Assembly (NCBI RefSeq): GCF_014529535.1
Contig: NW_023503302.1
Coordinates: 5,938,314-6,002,313 of the forward strand
Direction of reading: 5' to 3'
DNA length: 64,000 nt
Source of the DNA: Bradysia coprophila
Lineage: Eukaryota; Arthropoda; Insecta; Diptera; Sciaridae
Part shown: positions 38,182-64,000 of the stretch, piece by piece
Position numbering within the stretch: position 1 is the stretch's first letter
Layout of the letters: each line of letters opens with the position of its first letter
Made by a program: the position numbers and the translations under genes
The notes under the pieces: model-generated
The model's database searches: none
What the model saw: the letters and a program-made list of their open reading frames with translations, nothing else
Told to the model about the DNA's origin: nothing

Positions 38182-38631
38182 TTGTTCGTTACAAGCAACA
38201 AAATGGGATTTTTGAATGGTATCTTCAATGAATTTGTGGTGCATGTGACTTTATTTTTAGTGAGAAGAACAACTTTGAGATGCAGTACAGTAAAACAATC
38301 GAAACGCCACAAATTAAATCGATTCCCTCGTCAATCGGTTTTCCTATTTACGAATTCCAAAGAGCTTTTATGTCACTTAATTGTAATGTATAGAACCTTT
38401 CATCGTGATATCGATCATTTATCAGAATTATTAATCACACAAAATATTCAGCTAATAACGAGGATAGTTAAGTCACACTTTTATGGTTGTTACGGGCACT
38501 TTTTGTCATGCTATTACAACTTACAGTTTTACGAACGGCTATATGGTATGTCGACAATGACGACAAAACCTAGTGCCGAGTTCTGTTATAACAAAATGTT
38601 TGTTACAAATGAATTGAAAGTCTATGTTTGA
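38182..38631 (+). CDS. Hypothetical 149-codon ORF (doubtful)
   Basis: This is the longest ORF outside recognised exons. The predicted protein is rich in Phe, Tyr, His and Leu, with no domain, signal peptide or repeat that I recognise. It starts next to a repeat and overlaps an antisense ORF. In DNA of this composition one such ORF by chance in 64 kb is plausible. An internal ATG (38203) begins MGFLNGIFNEF. I list it only as a candidate lineage-specific gene or mobile-element remnant. Confidence 0.12.
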   Translation: MFVTSNKMGFLNGIFNEFVVHVTLFLVRRTTLRCSTVKQSKRHKLNRFPRQSVFLFTNSKELLCHLIVMYRTFHRDIDHLSELLITQNIQLITRIVKSHFYGCYGHFLSCYYNLQFYERLYGMSTMTTKPSAEFCYNKMFVTNELKVYV

Positions 38632-40547
38632 GAGCCTTTTTTGTATAATGGTAATTATCATACGACAATTTATGTGATCCTGTGGAATAATTCATTATCT
38701 GCATAATATGAGAGCACAACTAATTTTGTGACGTAATTATCAAGAGGAACTTCCCACTCGTCAAATGGAACATTTTGTTAAGTTTTTTTTTAATAATTAA
38801 AATTGTGTAATTTATGCGTATAACGAAGGAACACGAACATTCACCTGACTTATAAAGTAAGTAGGTCAGAACAGCTAAAGTCATTAGCAATTCACTGAAA
38901 AGAAATGTGGAATAACCGAAAATGTTATTGAAGGTTCAGTTAATTCTATCGGAAAATGTAAAGCTTAGCCTGGGAACAATACACATCATGCAAAAAATCA
39001 GAGAAACAAATTCAAAAAAGTTTGAAAAACGAAGCTTTTTTCTGTTCTGTATAATGTCTCGTTAGAACGCATATGTAATGCTTCATGCATTCAGAACGAT
39101 AGTGCAACGAACAAACCAAAAAATAAACAAATAATTAACATAATATGCTAATTCCAACCCTTATTCCGACGGTATACAATGTAATAACAACCCGAAATAA
39201 AAACCCAGGTCTTTCAAACATTATTCTTGTGTGTAGTCTATACCAAACACAAAACTTTCCCACTATACCTTTCACTCTGTTATTTCGCTTCCATTATTAA
39301 TAGGAAAATAACAGCAATTTTAATTTGTATCCACCACACTGCAGTAGTTACACTATATCACTAGACACTACACCATAACGTTACACCTAATTTATTTCAC
39401 AGAAATGGTTCTGGAATAATCAATGGAATTTCGTTGATTTGATATTTGTTTTAGATTTCCAATTTTTTTTTATTTGTTATTAAGGAAAAAAACAATTCAC
39501 GGTTAAACAAACACACACATACAGAAAGAGACAGAAAAACTAATTTAAAATGGAACTGATCTTTTGATTTAACTGTTATCTACGAATTTAACTTGGTCAC
39601 AGAACACCCTTAAAAAGGAACAGAAATAATGTGGATGACTATTGTTTCGCATATGTACAAGAAATTTACAACCGGAAGATGTGTTACTAGTTTCTATAGA
39701 AGCACGAAAATATTTTTATTCAAATGTGCGCTCAAACTTCCCTCAGCAACGTTTCAAAGGAAACTAAATGGAAAGCGAATCGTTTGTCGATGTTATATAT
39801 GCATCAAGTTTAACGTATAAAAGCTTCGAACTTTTATATTCGTTAAGTGTTTTGAATATGTCCAATGGCACGGTATATTATTTGAGTTACATGTTTTCTT
39901 TATACTCCACGTTTTCCGAAAAAAAAACCGTAATTTACAGAGTGAATCGAAAGTTTAATTGTATATTGATAATATGATGAGTTGGCGAGCATATTGATGA
40001 AGTGGCCAATTAATACAAGCAAATTGACGGTGGAAAATTTGAATATGAGAAACGAAATTAAACAATTAGGAAAATTGGCTCAAATTATTGTCGATATTTA
40101 TCAGAATTTAGTTTTTCTCGGAAAAATGATTTCTTTTTGAAAATACTGATTATTATAAGTAGTGGCTCCTATCAACATTATAGAAACAGCAAACGTATCA
40201 CAACAAGTCAATCTACTACTTCATTTAAATAAACCAACACCTGTCGACTTTCGTTGATACAAAATGTGTCATTTCAATATTTTTGTCAGTCATTGCACTA
40301 TACTATATTATGTATAATGTATAAGAGAACACCAGAGGTTATTGCTTATTGTTGAGGAAATCTTCATTGTGTTCAATACTCTACCTTACAGTTTTCCACT
40401 ACAAGGATCAGACTTTTTCCAACGATGACACTTTATTGACAATCATTATGCATGTAGCACACTTGATTTGATTGATGTTGCTTTGTTGCTGCGGCGAAAA
40501 TTTTGAAACAAATGGAAAAAAAGTTATAAATTTTCAAACAATATTTA

Positions 40548-40690
40548 ACGCTCGATTTACACTTAAAAATTTTCATCGTAAGAGAGCTCCTTTTTATCAG
40601 TTAAAAAATGAGATAGACGAATTTCAACTAATTGAAATCCTTTACGATGCTCTCTTACGGCGAACATTTTAAGTGGAAACCAGGTTTAAG
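40548..40690. mobile_element. Small inverted-repeat element
   Basis: Left arm GATTTACACTTAAAA then CATCGTAAGAGAGCTCC; right arm GATGCTCTCTTACGGCGAAC then TTTTAAGTGG and AACCAGG. The arms are inverted copies of about 40 bp around a 60-bp centre. It is a decayed MITE by appearance. Confidence 0.6.
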
Positions 40691-41321
40691 GATTGGATAC
40701 ATGGACGAATTCATCAAAAGTCTCAGAACGTAAATACGTCTTTATGCTAAAAAATCTTCTATGAAAATGCGTGAACACATCGCAGCAATTTATTTATCGA
40801 AACATTTGGAAAGGCCGATTTTCCATCGAATTGGCTTAACAAAATAAAAACTTCAGTCCGAAAAAACTTAATATTTCACGAAAATTGACACGTATTTTGA
40901 GTTTTCTTACAACAAACATTGAAAATTTAGCTGAAAGCTAATTTTAACACCAAACGTTGGTCGAACTTTTTCGAAAAAGGACACGAGCCCAAAACTATCA
41001 TCAAAATAACTAGGTCCCATCCTTTGGGCGGGTCAGATCTCTTGACTGACAGTTTTCTCAATATATTTTTCATCAATTTCATTGTATTTAATACAAAACC
41101 CTACTTATTCCAGCTTATTTCAGTCACAGTAATGATCTATTTTACAAAAAAAAAAATAACTTTAGCAATGGATGGCCAGTTGCTGATTATTTTTTTAAAG
41201 GATGACTGAAATGCATGCTAGTCTAATGTTTGGGAACTAAATCTAAGTTTTTCGAAAGAAAACATAGCGTAAAATTTTGATTTTTTAGCTTTGGTTGTAA
41301 ACGAAATAAAAAACTACCTAC

Positions 41322-41350
41322 TTGATAGTTAACTATCAAATTTGATAGTT
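41322..41350. repeat. Overlapping perfect palindromes (TTGATAGTT units)
   Basis: TTGATAGTTAACTATCAA (41322-41339) and AACTATCAAATTTGATAGTT (41331-41350) are each perfectly self-complementary and overlap by nine bases. A further TTTGATAGTT occurs just after 41387. Confidence 0.9.
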
Positions 41351-42524
41351 CACAGACAATTGACAGTTAACTAAGAATTTGATAGTTGGCTAGCAGTAGA
41401 TGTTTACCAGTTCAAAGCTGGACATTAACTGATGAAATTGTTCTTTCCACTTGCTCTTTAATAAACTCTATCGAGAACGTACTTATAGGATTTACACACA
41501 CTACGCAACAAAATCAAATTTCATCAAAGTAATCTTTTTTGATTACTATAATCACCAGTGAAAATTCTGTTTTTCTGGGATAGCTTCCAGATCCTTCATC
41601 CCACATAGCCCATCTTCGAACTTAGCCTTGGGATCTTAATTCCACACATTTAAAAAAAAGATGCATCCAAATTGGTTGAGAATTACTCAAGTTATCGTGC
41701 CTTCAACTAAGAATTGTTACCCACATTTAACGTTTTTCATACCATTTCGAACCTTTTTGTTACCCACATTTTTGGTATTTTCTGGTGTAAGACCCTGACT
41801 TTCAGTTAAGGGAATAATAATTTCGCCCCGAAATGTAGACAACAATTTAGCAATGTGTACGATTCGTCTTGAATAGAGTACTGAAACTGGACAGTTTATC
41901 ATACAAACGTAAAACATTGTAAAAACCTTTCCATATAAAAAAGAGTACTTTCTGCAGCTAACCACTATGATCATTCATCAGGCCCGGACTGGCCATACGG
42001 TGAATTCGGATCATTCCCGATGAACCTTTTGGATTTTTGTATGAGAATTTTTAATTTGTAGGCTTTTTGAATGGCTTTTTCGAGCCAGTCCAGTAATGTC
42101 ACTCATGATTGAAGTGCGTTGGTCATGTCCCTTTTCACGTTCAATTCAAAATGTTACCGTCCAAAGAGATCACATTGAGCACCGAAACTTTCTATCAATT
42201 ATGTGGTAGGTGTGGTCAGTAAACATAAACGCAAAATATGCATTTCCTATGAAAAATCATTTTTTATTACTTCTTGGTCATCTATAATCTCTGACATTAT
42301 TTATCTGACCAATTCCATACTGAGATTTTTAGGACATGCACTAAATTTTTTGTATGACTTTGTCAGGAAACACCTGAATGAAAAAGGAGACACGTAAAAT
42401 AAAGAGTAAGGACAAGGCAGCTCTAACAAACGGTGTGATATTGCCTTGGTAAGGATTATGCTTCAAAGTTATAAAATAAAGATCGAATCTCTAGTTAGAA
42501 GCAGTGAAATTTCATCATGAATTT

Positions 42525-42691
42525 GCTTCAAACTTTTTTCAGCTGATCCACACAAACAATTAAAGCTGTTCATACGTCTTTACACGGTTTTACCACTACC
42601 ACGCGCGTGCGTGTAGCAGCTTCAACCGTATAAACATTGATAATAAACAGTTTTGATTGTTTGTGTGGATCAGCTGAAAAACAGCTGAAGC
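42525..42691. mobile_element. Foldback MITE, nearly fully palindromic
   Basis: GCTTCA, then TTTTTCAGCTGATCCACA and CAAACAAT (42525-42560), is mirrored by ATTGTTTG, TGTGGATCAGCTGAAAAA and TGAAGC at 42656-42690. Complementarity continues inwards (AAAGCTGTT/AACAGTTTT, ACGGTT/AACCGT) to a GC-rich centre ACGCGCGTGCGT. It has no coding capacity. Confidence 0.85.
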
Positions 42692-42882
42692 AAGTGTATG
42701 CTAAAATTTCGTTGCATCTGAGAGAACTCATGAAACATTAGGAGGGGCGACTCAAATGCTTTTGGTGCATGGGTTTAATTTACAGACAGTAGTAAAGTCG
42801 AACCTACTCGAATTTTAGCAAAACTAGCCATTTGATGTAACGACATCTTATTTTCATGCTTTTATTAATGTTTCAGTTTCAT

Positions 42883-43081
42883 CACGGCAGAGTAAAATAA
42901 ACCTGGCAGGAGCGGTTCATTTTTGAAACATCAAAAAAGGGACCTGATACACTGTATGAAAATGTACTCAAATGAACACTGACATAAAATGAAAAATTTT
43001 ATTCGCAAACCACAAAGGCTAGATATAACAGGTCCCTGGTCAAAACATGCGCTCCTGCCTGGTTTACTTTACTCTGCCGTG
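42883..43081. mobile_element. hAT-like MITE with 7-8 bp target-site duplication
   Basis: The 199-bp element begins CACGGCAGAGTAAA(A/G)TAAAC then C.GGCAGGAGCG and ends with the inverted copy CTCTGCCGTG. GTTTCAT flanks it on both sides (42876-42882 and 43082-43088); GTTTCATC would make 8 bp if the terminal C is counted in the duplication. The interior has a second inverted pair, GGGACCTG and CAGGTCCC. Near-identity of the termini suggests a recent insertion. Confidence 0.9.
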
Positions 43082-44812
43082 GTTTCATCTATTTTTTTTT
43101 TTACTTATTTACAGTAGTTTGTTCTAAAAAAATTACACTCGAGAGATGGCATGGTTGCGCGAGAGATGCCCATGTTTTTTTGGGTGCCCGATTAGCGTCA
43201 GCCATGTCACCTATCGAGTATAACTCTATGGTTCCGAATAAGTGTTAACACGAATTTTCACATGATTCCGTCCACGTAGATCAGCTTTCACTTTTTTTAC
43301 ATAAATATTGATGAGGTTATGGATGAAATTTGACATTTTATTTATCCTTACAACAAACCTATATTAACAACAATAAGATATGTAAAGAAGTAAAGATCGA
43401 CGATATGGCATCATTTTGTCTAAATTTTCCAGTTTCATTTCATTTTGTAAATTTCGCCCTAGATGTCGGCCAATGCGACATTCACAGATGGCATGTTGTC
43501 AATCTTTCTTGTACTAGACACTCAATGGAAATTTTTTCTCGTCGCACACTACCAGTACCATCTTTGAATACAATCTTAAACTGCAGTAACATTCATGATT
43601 AGGTAAGAAAAGTCGGTAATTTTGAAATTTATACTCGAATCCTCAATGAATGAATAAAATCGATGAGAAGTAAATAAAAAGAAAACTTAAATTTTCAACG
43701 ACTACTGTTAAAGTGCACAAGTGCTACTTGAAAATACAGATTCAATAAAACGGCTAAGACCTTAGTTATCATATACATTCTGAAATAATTACAAACAATA
43801 TCACCAACAATGACGCAACGCTATGTACATTAGACAACAACAATTTTAAAAAGAAAATTTTACCAAAAATCATTAGCGTTGAAAAGTGTCATAAAACGAA
43901 AATTATTTAAGTTCTAGTGAATCTGAAATCAGTCAAAAAACCCTTAAAGGGTAAACGTGACGCAACTCTTCATCTTACTTGTATTACAAAATAACTGATA
44001 TCGCTAAAGGTTGCATCCAAATGCATCCACAACGCAGACACACAAAACAAAAATTAACGCGTTAAATAACGCATGAAAGTGAAACATAAAAAGAGAGTTT
44101 TTCTTTTTTCCTTTGGGCGAACAAACGAACAATCCCACAAACAGACATTAAACTTTATGTTTTCAAAATAACAAAAAAAATTATGAAAACTATAAATTTT
44201 GTTAGATGGCTCTCATTGGGTATTGTAGCGTACCTAGCGTACTCATTAATTTTATCAGTGTACGTACGGTACGTACTCACTATACTTCATAAGAGGTGTA
44301 TTATAAGCAACGCAATATGGAAAATTACTTCGTCGCACACTATCAACAGCACCATCTATGCATACAAATCCGAACCGCACCAATAGCGTAATGCGGGTAA
44401 TGTCAGTTAGGTGATGTCAGTATTTTTGTCAGTCGGGAATATTCAGTCGGATCGATTGGAAGTACAGAAAAATGGAGCGGTAGCTATAATCATCAAATGA
44501 GAGAATCGGCCTTTGTCCGCTATTTTAGCGATTATTTTAACATCGTTTTCGAAAGAAATGTTGTGCGAGTTTTTGGAGTGATTTAAATTGTATAAAAAAA
44601 ATCTAAAAAGAATAAATCCAGTGAGGCAGGGTAGTGAATATATTAATTTTTGTGATCGTTTGCCATTAATTTTTTTTAAATTCGTTTTTTATACCCCATT
44701 TGTTAAAAAAAAGTTAAAATTGAATAACATCGTAACTGGTGTTAAAATCAAAGAAAAAATAAAATTCAATTTTGAATAATATAAATTTCCAATACATACA
44801 AACAGCTGCACA

Positions 44813-58852
<14,040 letters not shown>

Positions 58853-61071
58853 GTAAGTTATTTTCATTTTCCTCTTAAATATTTTTTTTTATTTATTTTG
58901 AAAAAAGAAAATTAAGTTGAAAATGTGCAATAACCTAATAATTTCGTCAACAAGAGAGACTGTTTCACCACGTTGTCTATTTACTCTGTTCTGAATGGCT
59001 TTTTTTTGTAAGTTTCGCCTACATAAAAAATAATAAAAAAAATTAATTACCTCGGCTGCCACGTGTAGCACGGCAGTGTGTGAATATATGCCACATTTTC
59101 CATTCGATCATAATCTTTTAGCATCGCGGAAAAGATTTTACGATTTCATGCGTGTTTAATTATCTGATCGAGTTTCAGGCACGTTTCGTTCATTAAATTT
59201 TTGTAAAATTTGACTGAGCAAAATTTACTCATATCGAGGTAAACAACACATCGGTATTCACCTGACTTAAATACACACACAAAAAATTCAAAACCGAGAA
59301 GAGAAAATGTTTTAGTTGATGGTCTTGATGGTCCTGATGGTCTTGTTGTCGCCAGAGCGTAAATGCAATGTGAAAATTGCGCTGATGTCATTTTCTTTTC
59401 GTCAAGCACAAAAAATCCACTCACGGTCGACGCACGTAACAAAAAAGTTTCCTGTTCTTTCCATCATGATGCTTTAACAAACCAGTCTTCGGCATTGCAA
59501 ATTTGGCAATTTTTCCCAAATTTTGGAAAATTAAGGGAAATCCATCTTACAGTTTTCAGACGATTCAAGACTTCCAAACCTCTCCTGGTAATTAGGGAAT
59601 ACCAGGAAACACCCCATGATTGCTCATTTCATTGAATCAATTAGCCGATTATTGAGTGAAATCAATAACTATTAGGGTCGATTAACAATCTAAGTTTCAC
59701 CAGCTGAAGTTCTACAAAGTTCGTATAACTGGATGAAATGTGAACGTCTCGGAGTTATTGCCCTCATCATATCGCTTCGCGTGTAACAGCTGTACTAACT
59801 TTGATATTTTCCTGAAAATGCACTCATTACGCCAGCTGAACAACAAGCTCTCCGTATGCCCGATTCATAATTTTAAGCGAGAAAAAAATGTGCCTCAAAA
59901 CCGGACGGTTTTTCCCAAACCTAAAATACTTTTCCTCTCTCATTACCACATAGCCGAGTACCACATTACCACGTTTTAAAAACATATTGATCATCAAATA
60001 TCGTGCATATTCTAACTGAAAAAAAAATTCGAGAGACTGGTGTGGTTATTGACATCAATTCTAAAATTAAATAATTTTTCGAGAGTTTTTTTTGCTTCTA
60101 AACGAAAACTGTTTGCTGTTTCGTATAAAATGCAGCACAGATTTTCATATGATTTAGCATATTATGTCGCATGTATCGGGGTCTTATATACAATCAACTC
60201 ATTTCATTTACAATTTTTTTTCTCTATTGTGTTGAGTGCCAAATGACGTTACAAGCTTCCGCGAATTTCCATTATTATTTCGATGGATGATGTGGTTTCT
60301 TATTTAATTAGGATTAGTAAATGGAAGACGCGGTGACTTCTTTCAATTTGTCACTTAGAGATCTGGCCTCGAAAATAGTAAAGAAAAAATCGATCGGATG
60401 GTGTGCCATAAAATCGTCAGATTGTGTAATTTTTCTGAATCATGGCAATGCATTGACAAAATTAAATTTTGTGACTAATGAATGGATCAGTTGAGTGGCG
60501 GTATATATTGTGAGTTGGTGTTGATGTAAGACTCCAAAATTGTCAATGACAAGGCCCGCCACTACGACTAATGTGGAACGACTCTAAACCAAAGTCCCTC
60601 CACATTCAAGGTATATGAGTCCAAGTTAGTTGTACCGCAGACACTCTCAAAATTCATTTTAAGTTTTTTGCCTTCATTTGTCTTTGCATCCCAAAACATC
60701 AATTTCTTTCAAACTGATGATATGCCATACCTTCTACACCTCAGTTGTCCGATAAGCCTATGGTCACAAATCACAAATTCCTCACTTCCTGTATTATACG
60801 TATAAAGAAACCCAAATCGTCGTCATTTTAAGATTGTCTTTAAAGGCTACGATGTTATGACAAATGACTTGAGCCGGTTTTCGTAGTTTCAAACCGAGAC
60901 CTGCCAACGCATTAAATCACCCCAGTGGAAAATATGTCCAGATGTTGTTTTTGTTACAAGAATTTTAATTTTGCGTTCATTATTGCACTAGTGCTGAAAA
61001 GTCCCACAAGTTCATACGATCATACCCATCCCTTAGGTATTTACTCTTCCCGTAGCCGAATGACGTAGACG

Positions 61072-61235
61072 TTTGTTGTCTTGTGGCTAGAAAATACGTC
61101 ATTACTGTCTTGCTCAAAATCGGCTTTTCCCATTTTCCGGTCACAAGACAACAAAGTACCGTACTGTCTTGCTGAGACATTTTTTGTTGAGGCGTCGGGG
61201 ATGGATACAAAATACAACTTCACAACAAGACAGTA
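61072..61235. repeat. Complex inverted/direct repeat cluster (CAAGACA motif)
   Basis: TTTGTTGTCTTGTG (61072-61085) and CACAAGACAACAAA (61142-61155) are a perfect 14-bp inverted pair. TACTGTCTTGCT occurs twice in direct orientation (about 61103 and 61162), and CAAGACAGTA appears inverted at 61226. Confidence 0.8.
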
Positions 61236-61886
61236 ACGTACTATTTCCACTCATAATCTTAGTTCAATTTTTTACAATTTGTTCATGTCACGCTGCATAG
61301 ATAATGTCCATAGGAAAATTTTCTTAACGAAAACTGCGCTACATCAAAATCGGTTTAAAAAAAATTGTAATTCAAATTTTGGTTGCATTTCCGCCGAAAC
61401 AAACCGATGTAACGAATCTTCTCAGGTGATCTGGCGGTTGCCCGAATAAAATATTCAAAATATTTTCTCGGTAAAAAACGAGAACTGTGGTTTGTTTATC
61501 TCTTGAAATTTGAATAATTCAATGCGTGTCTCCGAAACATTCCATTCAATAAATCGTCGCAGTTTTTTTTTGCTGTGTTCTTGGATTATTGTAAACAAAT
61601 AATCGACTCAACTGGCTCTAATCATAAATTTTTGAGTAAAACGAGTGACCTAATTTTGTTATTCGCTATTCTTAGATAAAGTTGTACATACGCTATCATT
61701 TTTGCATGTTTACAATTTTTTTTTATGTAATGCTCGAGAAGCTGATTCAAGAAAAAAAAAACAAAACCGACACCCACATTCCCAAACTATGAACGAACTT
61801 AATGATATATAGGAATACGAAAAAAATATAATAAAATAATGAAAGATACTACGACTTATCTTCGTTATCTTACAACTTCGGTTTGA

Positions 61887-61914
61887 GAAGAAGAAGAAGA
61901 AGAAGAAGAAGAAA
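61887..61914. repeat. (GAA)n microsatellite
   Basis: About nine uninterrupted GAA/AAG units. Confidence 0.95.
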
Positions 61915-63207
61915 TCAAGCAAGTTAGCAGGCAGGCAGGCAAAAAAATAATAAAAATAATTGGCAAATTGTTTTCAATTTCGCTACATAGTTGTTTTTCC
62001 ATGGGAAAATAATTAGTGAATATAATCAGCCTTCAATTGAGTTTGCTTAGCTGCGTCTGTGTGTGGTTTGGGATGTGTACGAGTTTTTTTTAGTCACTCG
62101 TTTATTGATGTTGTTTCTTCCACATACAATTTTATTCTTCATACGAACAATTTAACCATGTCATCACTCCTATTTGCTTGGGATGAGTAATTTTTGTTTT
62201 ATTTCAACAAAAAAAAATATTCGCCAAGGTTTGTTTGCAATTTCTGTTTCTTTTTTTTTGCTAATGAGATGCAGTCGGGGTGAATATAATTGAACACACT
62301 TGCAAATGAGGGGGACACGTAGTTGTGTATTTTCGGTAAGGCGAAAAAAAAATTGATGAGAATATCGAACAATGATAATTATAGCAACTTCGATTACGGA
62401 AAACCCGTGGTTCGAATGGATATATCGCTGATGTGTCATACTGAGCGATTTCACGTATTTATTTTAGTGAGGACAGTGTTGATCGTATTGATTTTTGAAT
62501 GAATTGTTTTCAGTATCTGCCCAGACCAAGATCATTTTATGTGTAAATGATTTCGCAATTGTTATCACTCCAAAATAATCGATTATATTCATTGCACCGC
62601 GTCGCCGTAAAGATGTCCTAGGGCCTGAATAAAGTGCTGGGACACATCTGACTAGCATCATTATTCGACATATTAGAACAATACGGAAAACCCTTATAAA
62701 TTGAATGAATTGACTGATCTACAGAGCATCATTCCAACATCGTTTAAACGACAACTTTCTAATTACTAAACAGCGTTCGCAAGAAATGTCGAAAATCATT
62801 TCTCAACACGTCAAACATTTCAGAAAAACATTATTCATCTCTCCCAGCATCGTATTGACAACATTTTGATTTCTTGTTTTTTTTTGACTGGTGATAGAAA
62901 ACTATCGAAATCTTGAGCACAAATTTTTGGTTAAGGAGAGACATATGTTTAGCTTTTCAATTTATAATAATGTACTCGATGATGGTGAATGATGTGAATG
63001 ACCGACCTGTTGTTTTATTGTAATTTTTTGGTCGATTCACCTCAGCGTCGAAAAAAAACACGAAACGAAAACGTTGCAATTTTATCATCATCCGGATTTG
63101 TTATAAGGTTAATACTTGATGATGAGATAAGTAGCTCTCTACTCGCATATCACACCAACCGATCGAAAACACAAAATTGATTATTTAATTTGCCAGTCAT
63201 TTTTTTC

Positions 63208-63223
63208 TCACTCTCTCTCTCTC
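63208..63223. repeat. (CT)n microsatellite
   Basis: Short run of CT units, interrupted near its start by CACT. Confidence 0.85.
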
Positions 63224-64000
63224 GCATTTGTGTATTAGTGTGCTTGTGATGAAGTGCTTAGTGCATATTCTGTCGTTTTGATATTATTAAATGGCTGAGT
63301 TCAATATTCCGGTCAGAGTATTGTAGGACAATTGACGCAATGCAATTTCGCAATCTATATATCAACAATAAAATGTAGTTTCAATATCGAATCGCGTAAA
63401 CTATATTACTACAATGTCTTTTGGTGTCGTGTTCGAAAACATCGTACGATATTTTATTTTTGTTTGCTGCTGTTTTGAATTGCAACTCTGTTATAAATTT
63501 GTTTGTTTATATAAATCGTACTCTCTGTGTAAATGACACACCCCTTTTTTTGTGCAGTCACACAGTTGCACTATACCAACAAAATTGCTACTTACAAAAA
63601 CACTTATTAGTAATACACCTTTCTGGTTTCGTTGTTCGCTCGTCGTACACAACATTTTTGTATTTATTTATATATTTATCTATAACAACAAATGCACACG
63701 TCAATTGCAATCAAAACAACTCTCGTCTGTGCACATCATCAACATCATCATCGGTAGTATACAATCATTCATTGGCAGAAAATAGCTGACCTTATTATTT
63801 ATTGAAAAAAATTAAATTTTAAAACGTAAATTCAAACCAAAACAATGAGATGTTTATAATTATGTGTTCGTTGCTTTGAAAATAAATGAAGAAAAAACAG
63901 CAAAAGAAAGAAATATGAGCTCTGAATGCTGATTGGAAAATGCTACAATATCGATTGAGGTATAGCAGCGTTCAATTAGTCAGGGGGTGGTGTTATGCAA

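Larger units (their letters stand above)
34396..44812. other. Intergenic region between the kinesin and Lk6 (divergent 5' ends)
   Basis: It contains the 5' flanks of both divergent genes (apart from the first kinesin exon at its left edge) and many repeats: a tRNA-like SINE fragment (36320-36370), foldback 37531-37668, MITE 37685-37986, dispersed repeat 38010-38175, hairpin element 40548-40690, palindrome cluster 41322-41350, foldback 42525-42691 and MITE 42883-43081. The longest ORF (38182-38631) is doubtful. Several TCAGT initiator-like motifs at 44400-44460 may mark the Lk6 start site, but this cannot be fixed by eye. Confidence 0.65.
58853..64000 (+). other. Lk6 intron sequence running to the window edge
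   Basis: The next MNK exon (expected to start VGSAEFMAPEV-like after the DFD exon) is not found, so this intron exceeds 5.1 kb. Contents: three GATGGTC(T/C)T units near 59317-59343, a TTTTCCCA-type fragment near 59500-59545, an inverted-repeat cluster (61072-61235), a (GAA)n run (61887-61914) and a (CT)n run (63208-63223). No other gene is recognised. Confidence 0.65.

Noticed and set aside
38182..38631. 149-codon ORF as a firm gene
   Set aside because: Composition is typical of translated AT-rich DNA, no motif is recognised, it overlaps an antisense ORF and abuts a repeat. Kept only as a low-confidence candidate.
41526..41560. AGTAATC/GATTACT inverted pair as a functional site
   Set aside because: Seven-base arms in AT-rich DNA are expected by chance.
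43330..44386. ORFs of 90 and 67 codons upstream of Lk6 as small genes
   Set aside because: No initiation context, domain or coding-like composition; part of the similarity between them is a DNA repeat, not a protein match.

Overview
This window looks like nuclear DNA of an insect, most probably a fly of the lower Diptera. The base composition is strongly AT-rich. Protein-coding genes are split by GT-AG introns that are either tiny (about 45-180 bp) or several kilobases long. The recognisable genes are metazoan signalling and cytoskeleton genes whose nearest relatives are insect proteins: Efa6/PSD, Abi, a kinesin-8 of the Kif19 type, and Lk6/MNK. The species cannot be named from sequence alone. 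All exon models were read by eye from splice signals, reading-frame continuity and recognised protein motifs.

Layout from left to right. (1) The 3' end of an EFA6/PSD Arf6 exchange-factor gene (+, from 735; one C-terminus ends at 4258, a possible alternative last exon lies at 10414-10495). (2) About 11 kb of AT-rich DNA rich in foldback repeats, then a tRNA-His(GTG) gene (+, 15217-15288). (3) An unrecognised zinc-finger gene (+, 17636-18816) that carries an internal tandem exon duplication. (4) Abl-interactor Abi, complete (+, 19722/19946-21729). (5) A Kif19-type kinesin, complete (-, 34491-26989). Its 4.6 kb intron holds a second, identical tRNA-His copy (-, 29756-29827) inside an inverted duplicate of the first tRNA locus. 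(6) About 10 kb of repeat-rich intergenic DNA containing several well-delimited MITEs. (7) The 5' half of Lk6/MNK (+). Its first coding exon is at 44813-44858, followed by a 12.8 kb intron and kinase exons up to the DFD motif; the rest of the kinase lies beyond the window.

The genes do not form a pathway operon. Abi (WAVE complex, actin), EFA6 (Arf6, membrane and actin), Kif19 (microtubule plus-end motor) and Lk6 (eIF4E kinase) are ordinary neighbours. From memory, Abi, Lk6 and Efa6 are all on chromosome arm 3R of Drosophila melanogaster, so the block may reflect Muller-element linkage. Most of the remaining sequence is intron, UTR or decayed mobile DNA: MITEs (two with clear 7-8 bp target-site duplications), long foldback elements, tRNA-derived SINE-like fragments and a dispersed TTTTCCCA-rich foldback family. 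I found no CRISPR array, no rRNA, no viral insertion and no evidence for a dramatic new system. The best leads are the novel zinc-finger gene, the two EFA6 C-termini that share a tetrapeptide after the same splice junction, the nested inverted tRNA-His duplication, and a hAT-like MITE that carries the first AATAAA signal after Abi.
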